NCBI GenBank assembly: GCA_900319195.1
Contig: ONNL01000037.1
Location: forward strand, 1 to 17,358
DNA from: an uncultured Ruminococcus sp.
GTDB taxonomy: Bacteria; Bacillota; Clostridia; Oscillospirales; Ruminococcaceae
Length of the DNA stretch: 17,358 nucleotides
Reading direction: 5' to 3'
The position numbers were made by a program, and so were the translations under genes. The notes under the pieces are model-generated. The model was not told where the DNA came from and searched no databases. It saw only the letters and a program-made list of their open reading frames with translations. Each line of letters begins with the position of its first letter. The stretch's first letter is position 1. This document shows, one piece after another, positions 1 through 6,099 of the stretch.

Positions 1-1
1 A

Positions 2-30
2 CTTGCTATTTCTAAAAATTTATGTTATAA
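2..30 (+). repeat. 29-bp direct repeat, copy 1, with a promoter-like sequence
   Basis: These 29 bases recur exactly at 96-124, 94 bp downstream. The copy contains TTGCTA (3-8), a 17-bp spacer and TATAAG (26-31), a sigma-A-like promoter with a weakened last -10 base. The window starts here, so further copies upstream cannot be excluded. Whether this copy is active is unknown. Confidence 0.7.
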
Positions 31-92
31 GCGGCGTGTCGCCGCCTCCTTGTTCGCGGTAAAGTAACAATTAACAGGAAATCTTTTCCGCG
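31..92 (+). other. Two hairpins between the promoter repeats
   Basis: A perfect 6-bp GC stem with a 3-nt loop lies at 31-45 (GCGGCG/CGCCGC). A second imperfect stem joins 55-64 to 83-92 with 9 of 10 pairs around an AT-rich loop. Neither is followed by a T-run, so neither looks like an intrinsic terminator. They would lie in RNA started from repeat copy 1. Confidence 0.4.
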
Positions 93-96
93 TCTC

Positions 97-132
97 TTGC
101 TATTTCTAAAAATTTATGTTATAATGTATAAT
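97..132 (+). promoter_or_regulatory. Sigma-A promoter of the cysteine desulfurase-thiI operon
   Basis: TTGCTA (97-102), an exact 17-bp spacer and a consensus TATAAT (120-125) lie in the second copy of the 29-bp repeat (96-124). A second TATAAT follows at 127-132, so a neighbouring start is possible. Transcription should begin near 131-140, just upstream of the ribosome binding site at 148-154. Confidence 0.75.
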
Positions 133-157
133 GTATCATTATGGACTAAGGAAGGGT

Positions 158-1294
158 ATGAATAATTTGATTTACCTTGATAATGCGGCAACTACCAAGC
201 CGTGTGCGGAGGCTGTCGCGGCGGCGGCTGACGCAATGACGGAGCATTTCGGGAATCCGTCCTCGCTCCACAGGGCAGGACTCGACGCTCAGCTCATAGT
301 TGACGGGGCAAGACGCGCAATAGCGGACGCTCTCGGAGTTGACAGGGAGACTATATATTTCACGTCGGGAGCTACCGAGAGCAATAACCTTGCACTCCGC
401 GGTATTTCGGCGGCTTACGGCAAAAGACGCGGCAGGATAGTCATATCGGCTGTTGAGCACGCTTCGATAGAGGAGACTGCCTCTGCCCTTGAAGAAAAGG
501 GCTTTGAGGTCGCAAGGGTATCACCGCGAAGCGACGGACGCTTCTATCCCGAGGACTTTGTGAATGCCTGCGATGACAAGACCTGCCTGCTGAGCATTAT
601 GCGCGTGAATAACGAAAACGGCTATATACTGCCCGTCCCCGAGGTGTTCAAGGCGGTAAAGAAAAAGTTCCCCGATATCATCACACACTGCGACTGTGTG
701 CAGGCTTTCATGAAGCTGAAGGTGGGGGCAAAATCGCTCGGAGCGGACATCATCTCCCTCAGCGGTCACAAGATACATGGTGTCAAGGGCGTGGGAGCTG
801 TATACATTAAAAAGGGAGTGCGTGTCGTTCCCATAATGACGGGCGGAAAGCAGGAAAAGACCGTCCGCTCGGGAACTGAGAGCGTACCTGCGATAGCGGC
901 TTTCGGAGCGGCAGTCAAAAAATATGCTCCGACGATAAGCGAGCGATATGACAGGGTGTCGGCGCTGAAAAGCTATCTGCTCGGCAAAATATCAGCAATT
1001 GAAGGCATTGAGATAAACTCCGCGGACGACGCTTCACCGTATGTGATAAATATTTCCGCGGCAGGAAAGCGCTCGGAGATAATGCTCCACTACCTTGAGG
1101 GCAGGGAGATATATGTCTCAAGCGGCTCTGCGTGCTCGAAGGGTGCACAGAGCGGAGTGCCTGCACAGTTTGGCATCACGGGAAAAAGAGCGGACAGTGC
1201 GCTCCGCATAAGCATGAGCAGTGATACCACAGAGGAGGAGCTCGACAGCTTTGCTGAGGCTCTCAGAGACGGAATAAATGAGATAAGAGGTTGA
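158..1294 (+). CDS. Cysteine desulfurase (NifS/IscS family), probable sulfur donor to ThiI
   Basis: PLP-dependent enzyme that removes sulfur from L-cysteine as an enzyme persulfide and releases alanine. The 378-residue protein starts with the family's LDNAATTKP motif, has the PLP lysine in SGHKIHG (K205), and carries the persulfide cysteine in SSGSACSKG (C326). The longer loop around this Cys is typical of IscS/NifS-type rather than SufS-type enzymes. The ATG at 158 is chosen because AAGGAAG (148-154) sits directly upstream and the protein then begins at the conserved N-terminus. The in-frame ATG at 131 lacks a site and lies at the predicted transcription start. thiI follows after 2 nt. In Bacillus the analogous NifZ-ThiI pair makes 4-thiouridine in tRNA, so this enzyme probably serves ThiI; that role is inferred from context. 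It could also supply sulfur for other pathways. Confidence 0.93.
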   Translation: MNNLIYLDNAATTKPCAEAVAAAADAMTEHFGNPSSLHRAGLDAQLIVDGARRAIADALGVDRETIYFTSGATESNNLALRGISAAYGKRRGRIVISAVEHASIEETASALEEKGFEVARVSPRSDGRFYPEDFVNACDDKTCLLSIMRVNNENGYILPVPEVFKAVKKKFPDIITHCDCVQAFMKLKVGAKSLGADIISLSGHKIHGVKGVGAVYIKKGVRVVPIMTGGKQEKTVRSGTESVPAIAAFGAAVKKYAPTISERYDRVSALKSYLLGKISAIEGIEINSADDASPYVINISAAGKRSEIMLHYLEGREIYVSSGSACSKGAQSGVPAQFGITGKRADSALRISMSSDTTEEELDSFAEALRDGINEIRG

Positions 1295-1296
1295 AT

Positions 1297-2475
1297 ATGA
1301 AAGAGATAATACTTGTAAAATACGGCGAAATGGCACTCAAGGGACTCAACAAGAGGTCGTTTGAGGATATGCTCACAAAGAACATCAAGCGCAGACTGAA
1401 AAAGCTCGGTAAATTCACGTATGCGAGCGCTCAGTCCACGTTTTATATAACTCCCGAGGACGAAGATATCGACATCGACGAGGTCGAGGAGAAGATAGGC
1501 AAGATATTCGGTATAGCGGCATATTGCCGTGTGTGCGTCTGCGAGAAGGACTTTGCGGACATTGCCGAGAAGAGCGTGGAATATCTCAGCGAGACACTTT
1601 CCGCTGCAAAGACATTCAAGGTGACTGCAAAGCGTGCGGATAAGGCATTCCCGATGAAGTCGCCCGAGATATGCGCGGAGCTTGGCGGCATTCTGCTTGA
1701 AAAGTTCCCTGATCTCAGCGTTGATGTGAATGACCCCGAGGTCACGGTAACTGTCGAGATACGTGACACCAATGCATACGTTCATGCTGAGAATATAAAG
1801 GGCGCAGGCGGACTTCCTGTCGGCAGCAGCGGCAAGGCTATGCTTCTGCTCTCGGGCGGTATCGACAGCCCCGTAGCTGCCTATATGATGGCAAAGCGCG
1901 GCGTAAGGATAAGCGCGATTCACTTTGTAAGTCCCCCGTATACGTCCGACCGTGCGAGACTCAAGGTCGAGACGCTCTGCGAGAAGCTCACTGATTACTG
2001 CGGCGGTATCGCATTCTTCTGCGTGCCCTTCACCGAGATACAGGAGGCTATCCGCGACAACTGCCCCGAGGAGTTCTTTACTATTATAATGAGGAGACTC
2101 ATGATGGAGATAGCGCAGCGCATTTCCGCAAAGGAAGAGTGCCTTGCTCTGATAACCGGCGAGAGCGTGGCACAGGTCGCAAGTCAGACTATGCAGGCTA
2201 TGGTCTGCACGGACGCTGTCTGCCGCATACCCGTATTCCGTCCGCTCGCCGGACTCGATAAGACCGAGATAATCGAAATTGCGCGTAAGATAGACACCTT
2301 TGAGACATCTATCCTGCCGTATGAGGACTGCTGTACGGTATTCACTCCCCGTCACCCCAAGGTCAGACCGCGTCCCGAGGACGTTGAAAAGGCACAGAGC
2401 AGCTTCGATTTCGAGCCGCTCATTGAGAAGGCTGTCGAGAATACTGAGCTGAAAACATTTACATATGGCGGCTGA
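1297..2475 (+). CDS. thiI: tRNA 4-thiouridine synthase ThiI (no rhodanese domain)
   Basis: Adenylates U8 of tRNA and replaces the oxygen with sulfur; many ThiI proteins also help load sulfur on ThiS for thiamine thiazole synthesis. The 392-residue protein has an N-terminal ferredoxin-like/THUMP region (about residues 1-165), then a PP-loop ATPase with SGGIDSPVA (186-194) and the conserved ITGESVAQVASQT segment. It ends with the LPYEDCC motif (C345, C346) and HPKVRPR. It stops where E. coli ThiI would continue into its rhodanese domain, so the persulfide must come directly from a partner, fitting the desulfurase gene just upstream. An in-frame TTG at 1291 overlaps the previous stop. The ATG at 1297 is preferred, with AGAGG at 1286-1290 six bases away. 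Its end overlaps a longer but less likely start of the next gene (ATG 2465). Confidence 0.93.
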   Translation: MKEIILVKYGEMALKGLNKRSFEDMLTKNIKRRLKKLGKFTYASAQSTFYITPEDEDIDIDEVEEKIGKIFGIAAYCRVCVCEKDFADIAEKSVEYLSETLSAAKTFKVTAKRADKAFPMKSPEICAELGGILLEKFPDLSVDVNDPEVTVTVEIRDTNAYVHAENIKGAGGLPVGSSGKAMLLLSGGIDSPVAAYMMAKRGVRISAIHFVSPPYTSDRARLKVETLCEKLTDYCGGIAFFCVPFTEIQEAIRDNCPEEFFTIIMRRLMMEIAQRISAKEECLALITGESVAQVASQTMQAMVCTDAVCRIPVFRPLAGLDKTEIIEIARKIDTFETSILPYEDCCTVFTPRHPKVRPRPEDVEKAQSSFDFEPLIEKAVENTELKTFTYGG

Positions 2476-2515
2476 AGGCTGTCATGATGTCAAAAAAGAG
2501 GGAAAGTTTTTATAC

Positions 2516-3085
2516 ATGATAAACAAAAATAAATATGACGACAATGTAATGTACAGTGATAATATTGAATGTATGTCCGCTGACCTTGACAAAACTGCCG
2601 ATGATGTTGTAGAATTATTGAAGAATAGAGGACTGCATTTAGCTTCGGCGGAGAGCTGTACTGGCGGACTTATCTCGGAGAAGATAACGTCTGTTTCGGG
2701 AGCGTCCGAGGTCTTTGAGCTGGGACTTTGTACCTACTCGGAGCGCATAAAATCGGAGCTTCTCGGAGTTCCGAGCGAGACTATCGAGCGCTGCGGAGTC
2801 GTCAGCGATGAGGTCGCACTGGCTATGGTCAGGGGACTGAAGCAGCGCTCGGGCGCGGACATCTGCGTCTCGGTGACGGGTATCGCAGGTCCCTCGGGAT
2901 ATACCGACGAAATGCCCGTGGGGACAGTCTACATCGGCTTCGACATCTGCGGAAGGCAGTTCGTAAAGCTCCCTGAGCTGTGGACACTTAGGGACAGAAG
3001 CAGGGAAAACATCAGGCGCAGTGCCGCCTGTTATGCATTAAAGGTAGTTGAAGGAGCACTTACGGAGGCGCGGAATTGTCAATGA
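2516..3085 (+). CDS. CinA C-terminal domain protein, PncC-type nicotinamide-nucleotide amidase
   Basis: Probable deamidase converting NMN to nicotinic acid mononucleotide in pyridine-nucleotide salvage, with a poorly defined link to competence and DNA damage. The 189-residue protein shows the hallmark AESCTGG (nucleophile S47), the YSERIKSELLGV segment with its conserved lysine, GVVSDEVA, and VTGIAGPSG followed by MPVGTVYIG. The usual GPGG is GPSG-YTDE here. It is the CinA C-domain alone, without the N-terminal molybdopterin-binding-like domain of full CinA. Start choice is uncertain: ATG 2516 has AGAGGGA 12 nt upstream; ATG 2465 overlaps thiI; ATG 2549 and 2573 lack ribosome sites. The first ~35 residues are Asn/Asp/Lys-rich and not part of the conserved fold. 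The stop overlaps the next start by four bases (ATGA). Confidence 0.88.
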   Translation: MINKNKYDDNVMYSDNIECMSADLDKTADDVVELLKNRGLHLASAESCTGGLISEKITSVSGASEVFELGLCTYSERIKSELLGVPSETIERCGVVSDEVALAMVRGLKQRSGADICVSVTGIAGPSGYTDEMPVGTVYIGFDICGRQFVKLPELWTLRDRSRENIRRSAACYALKVVEGALTEARNCQ

Positions 3086-4929
3086 GTGACGATATAAAAA
3101 AGGAGTTGTCGGACGGCAGTCCTGATGAGGCTGCAAGAAGACGTGCTGAAAAAATAGCGGCTATCAGGAAGTCCGTAAGGGAGCGTTCTGTGGATATTTC
3201 AGCGGAGGACGCTGTCGAAATAGCGGACGAACAGCCTGTTGAGCACCTTCTGATGCCCGAAAATACAGAGCCTTCACTGTCGGAGCAGACCGCTCAGAAG
3301 GCTGACGCTGACAAGTGGGAGAGCTCACTTGCAGAGCGTATCGCCAAGGTGAAGAGATCGGCAAAAAGCAAGAGAAATGAGAATATACTGAGGGAGCTCA
3401 GCGGTCAGAGCGACGCGGCTGATGCGGAAAAGACCCGTATCGCCAAGAAAGCGGATATTCCCGAAAAGGCTCCCGAGGTTCCTGAAGCTCCCGTTGAGCC
3501 TGTCTCGGACGAGACGGTAAGGGAACTGACGGAGGAGCTTGTGAACAGTCTCTCGGAGGAAAATGCCGCACCTGTTATCTCACAGCTTATCGCAGAAACT
3601 CCCGAGCAGACCGCCGAGGAACAGCATGAGCTTTCGGCTGAGGAGATAGTTGATTCGGTGCTTGACAAAGCTCCCGTGCAGGAGACTGCCGAGGAGGATA
3701 CCGTTCCCGAGGACGTGATACCCGAGGAAGCTGTCAGTGAACAGGCTGAGAAGTACCCGTCGCATTTTGCGGAGGAGGCACCCGAAGAAGCTCCCGAGGT
3801 AAAAGCGGAAGAAGTTCCCGAGAAAGCTGAAAAGCCGAAAAACAAAAAGAAAAAAGGCAAAAAGAAGAAAAAGTCCTTCAAGGAGCATTTTCTTGGACTT
3901 TTCCCGCAGAAAAAGGACAGCATTGGCGAGCGCATACGCAAGGTCGTGTTCCTCTGCTCGATAGCTGTTATCATAGTCTGCGGATATATGGTCTCGGACT
4001 ACTATCTCGACCTCTGGAAGAGCAAGCGCATAAACAGCGAGGTCAAGCAGATATACCGCTCATATAATGAAGAGCCTGCAACTCAGCCGCCCGAGTCTGA
4101 AAACGCCGAGCCTTCATATATAATGCTTGACGCGGCGCGTAAGCTCCTTGACATAAACAAGGACGTGGCAGGCTTCATCACGATACCCGATACACAGGTC
4201 GGAAACGTGCTCATGCAGAGCAGCAACAACGACAAGTACCTCAATACGAAGATAACGGGCGAGGAGTCGAGAGCAGGAGAGGTATTCCTTGATTACAGGT
4301 GCCATTTCGATGATATGGACGAGGAAGGACACCGCGTTGAGCCTGACACCGATAACCTCATAATCTACGGTCACAACATGGGCGATGATTCTATGTTCGG
4401 CTGTCTTAAATACTACGAGCGCAACTACGATTATTACGGTCAGCACCCGATAATCGAGCTTAACTCGAACTACATGAGATACAAGTACAAGATATTTGCG
4501 TTCTTCATTGTTGATTCCGAGGATAAGTCCGATACGGCATTTGACTGCTGGAACAAGCTCAACTTCAATACCGAGGAGGAGTTCTATGACTTTGTCAACG
4601 AGGCAAAGAAAAGGACCATCCGCCTTAACGACGTTGACGTGAAATACGGCGACAGCCTCATCACGCTCTCGACCTGCAATACTCTCCTCGGAGACAGGGG
4701 CAGACTCATTATCCTTGCGAGAAGAGTACGCGACGGCGAGGACGAGCTCGCAGGCACACAGAACAGTAAGGAAAATCCCAATATAAAGTGGCCGACTCTC
4801 TACTATGACTTCAAGAGCTCGGCTAAGAAATACGACCCGAATGCTGAGTTTGTTCCTTACGGTCCCGAGACCGCGGAAACAGCAGCGGCTGAAACAGAAA
4901 CGGCAACAGAGGCGAATACGAATGAATAA
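3082..4929 (+). CDS. Class B sortase with a long acidic cytoplasmic N-terminal extension
   Basis: Membrane-anchored cysteine transpeptidase of the sortase B type, expected to cut a C-terminal sorting signal and attach a surface protein to peptidoglycan or another protein. The 615-residue protein has a Glu/Ala/Pro-rich low-complexity region (about 1-250) and a Lys-rich patch (about 251-266). One membrane span (about 288-308) follows, then the extracellular catalytic domain. Catalytic residues are H431 in YGHNM, C532 in LSTCN and R541 in GRLIIL. SrtB family proteins are usually 220-300 residues with a short N-terminus, so the 285-residue cytoplasmic part is unusual. A C-terminal Ala/Glu/Thr tail follows the fold. 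ATG 3082 is used; TTG 3076, with GGAGG (3064-3068) at an ideal 7-nt spacing, would add two residues. The next gene, another sortase, overlaps by 8 nt. No substrate is visible in the window. Confidence 0.88.
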   Translation: MSDDIKKELSDGSPDEAARRRAEKIAAIRKSVRERSVDISAEDAVEIADEQPVEHLLMPENTEPSLSEQTAQKADADKWESSLAERIAKVKRSAKSKRNENILRELSGQSDAADAEKTRIAKKADIPEKAPEVPEAPVEPVSDETVRELTEELVNSLSEENAAPVISQLIAETPEQTAEEQHELSAEEIVDSVLDKAPVQETAEEDTVPEDVIPEEAVSEQAEKYPSHFAEEAPEEAPEVKAEEVPEKAEKPKNKKKKGKKKKKSFKEHFLGLFPQKKDSIGERIRKVVFLCSIAVIIVCGYMVSDYYLDLWKSKRINSEVKQIYRSYNEEPATQPPESENAEPSYIMLDAARKLLDINKDVAGFITIPDTQVGNVLMQSSNNDKYLNTKITGEESRAGEVFLDYRCHFDDMDEEGHRVEPDTDNLIIYGHNMGDDSMFGCLKYYERNYDYYGQHPIIELNSNYMRYKYKIFAFFIVDSEDKSDTAFDCWNKLNFNTEEEFYDFVNEAKKRTIRLNDVDVKYGDSLITLSTCNTLLGDRGRLIILARRVRDGEDELAGTQNSKENPNIKWPTLYYDFKSSAKKYDPNAEFVPYGPETAETAAAETETATEANTNE

Positions 4930-5926
4930 AAAAACAAAAATAATCACTGCGAGCGCACTTGCGGCAGTCAGCATAGGACTTATCGGCTACGTCATGACGA
5001 TAAAGAGCTCGGATAACGATGTCCCGACCTTTGATGATGTTGTGCCGCAGTCCACAGTGACGGAGACTGACGGCGACCCACTCCCTGATAACTGGGCGGA
5101 GCTTTACAGCTATAATCCCTCGCCCGAGGGCATAACCGCGCGTACAGAGTCGCTTCTCAGGCTGAATCCCGACATCTGCGGCTGGATAAGGATAGAGGGC
5201 ACTATGGTGGATTATCCCATAGTCAAGGACCCGGGTGATGTCCCCGAGGGTGACGGATATTACGGCCCCGACGCAGTGGACGCGAATTCCTTCTATCTTG
5301 CAAGAGATCTCGACCGTTCGCCGCTCGAGCAGGGCACGCTCTTCATGGATTACCGCGACAATTTCGGCGCGAATGAGGACGATATGTCCGAGAATATCCT
5401 CATCTACGGTCACGCAATGTGGAGCGGAGCAATGTTCGGCTCGCTCAGAGCATACTGGCAGGACTATGAATTCTACAAGCAGAGCCCGATAATCGAGCTC
5501 AGCTCAAACTATAAGGACTATGATTTTGTTGTATTCTCGTTCATGATAACGAGCGGAAACTACTCCGAGGACGAGGGAGCCTTCAACTACTGGAACATGG
5601 AGGAGCTTGACGACGAGAAGACCTTCAACGAGTACATAGCTCAGTGCCGCAAGAGGCAAATGGCTGATACGGGCGTTGATGTGAAATTCGGAGACCAGCT
5701 CGTAACGCTCTCGACCTGCTATTCGGACGAGGACAACTCTCGTTTCATTCTCGTCGGCAGACGTCTGAGAGAGGGCGAAAAGGCTGACGATATGTCCACG
5801 ATACAGCATACTGAGGAGTGGAAAAAGGCTCGTGAGGCAGAGGAAGCGAGCAGGGCAGCTGCCGAGGAAGCAAGCAAGGCAGAGGCAAGCAAGGCTGCTG
5901 CGGAGGCTGCAGCTGCGGCACAGTAA
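4922..5926 (+). CDS. Class B sortase, second tandem copy
   Basis: A second SrtB-like transpeptidase of 334 residues. A signal anchor (about residues 4-24, after MNKKTK) leads to the sortase fold, with H164 in YGHAM, C266 in LSTCY and R274 in SRFILVGRR. It shares YGH-M---MFG, the PIIELSSNY stretch (PIIELNSNY in the upstream sortase) and VKFGDQLVTLSTC with that protein, so the two probably arose by duplication and then diverged. The last ~40 residues are an Ala/Glu/Lys repeat likely to form a helix or coiled coil outside the catalytic domain. ATG 4922 has AGAGG (4908-4912) nine bases upstream and overlaps the previous stop by 8 nt, implying translational coupling. The in-frame codons before it (from 4805) are overlap with the first sortase. 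Substrates and specificity cannot be read from the sequence. Confidence 0.9.
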   Translation: MNKKTKIITASALAAVSIGLIGYVMTIKSSDNDVPTFDDVVPQSTVTETDGDPLPDNWAELYSYNPSPEGITARTESLLRLNPDICGWIRIEGTMVDYPIVKDPGDVPEGDGYYGPDAVDANSFYLARDLDRSPLEQGTLFMDYRDNFGANEDDMSENILIYGHAMWSGAMFGSLRAYWQDYEFYKQSPIIELSSNYKDYDFVVFSFMITSGNYSEDEGAFNYWNMEELDDEKTFNEYIAQCRKRQMADTGVDVKFGDQLVTLSTCYSDEDNSRFILVGRRLREGEKADDMSTIQHTEEWKKAREAEEASRAAAEEASKAEASKAAAEAAAAAQ

Positions 5927-5950
5927 TAAGAATAAATTGGTAAAATATTT

Positions 5951-6060
5951 TTAGGTGGTCGTTACGTCAAATGCAAACGCCACTCATGGCAAGCTCCACC
6001 TGAAGCTTTGGATACTCAAGTAAACGTCGGCTCAGCGGCTGACGGCATCGGATACACGGA
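5951..6060 (+). ncRNA. Structured leader upstream of the SpoIID-like gene (unassigned)
   Basis: The 150 nt between the second sortase and the SpoIID-like gene contains nested complementarity. AGGTGG (5953-5958) pairs with CCACCT (5996-6001) and encloses a GCCA/TGGC hairpin (5979-5990). A second stem joins 6025-6031 to 6038-6044 (7 bp, one G-U). GGATAC occurs twice (6010-6015 and 6050-6055), flanking this stem. I could not match it to the consensus of the c-di-AMP, c-di-GMP, cobalamin, TPP, SAM or T-box classes. There is no U-run terminator, so any control would act on translation of the gene starting just after GGAGG (6062-6066). This is a structural inference only. Confidence 0.4.
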
Positions 6061-6061
6061 C

Positions 6062-6078
6062 GGAGGTGCATCGTCATA
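6062..6078 (+). promoter_or_regulatory. Strong ribosome binding site pointing to an AUA start codon
   Basis: GGAGG at 6062-6066 is nine bases before ATA (6076-6078), which reads in frame into the SpoIID-like protein as (M)KLILVKG and would complete a normal lysine-containing signal peptide. No ATG, GTG or TTG lies in frame between the TGA at 6040 and the ATG at 6100. The ATG at 6100 is 33 bases past the site and has only AAAGGG hard against it. Confidence 0.5.
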
Positions 6079-6099
6079 AAACTGATACTTGTAAAGGGC

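Noticed and set aside
31..45. Intrinsic terminator of an upstream gene
   Set aside because: The GC hairpin is perfect, but no T-run follows it, so termination is not supported.
131..157. Nine-codon longer start for the cysteine desulfurase (ATG 131)
   Set aside because: It lies at the predicted transcription start and has no ribosome site. ATG 158 has AAGGAAG directly upstream and begins at the family's conserved N-terminus.
1090..2355. Long reverse-strand open frame (421 codons) opposite thiI
   Set aside because: It is wholly antisense to a well-conserved ThiI, has no recognisable domain and no ribosome site, and arises from the codon bias of the real gene.
4114..4974. Reverse-strand open frame (286 codons) opposite the first sortase
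   Set aside because: It is antisense to the catalytic domain of the sortase, whose H/C/R triad is intact. Its composition is that of a shadow frame.
5951..6060. c-di-AMP (ydaO-type) riboswitch before a wall-hydrolase gene
   Set aside because: Gene context would fit, but the conserved GGGUGAAUC and CCGUCAGCUAACCUCGU blocks are not on the + strand. A weak resemblance on the opposite strand (CCGTCAGC) is in the wrong orientation.
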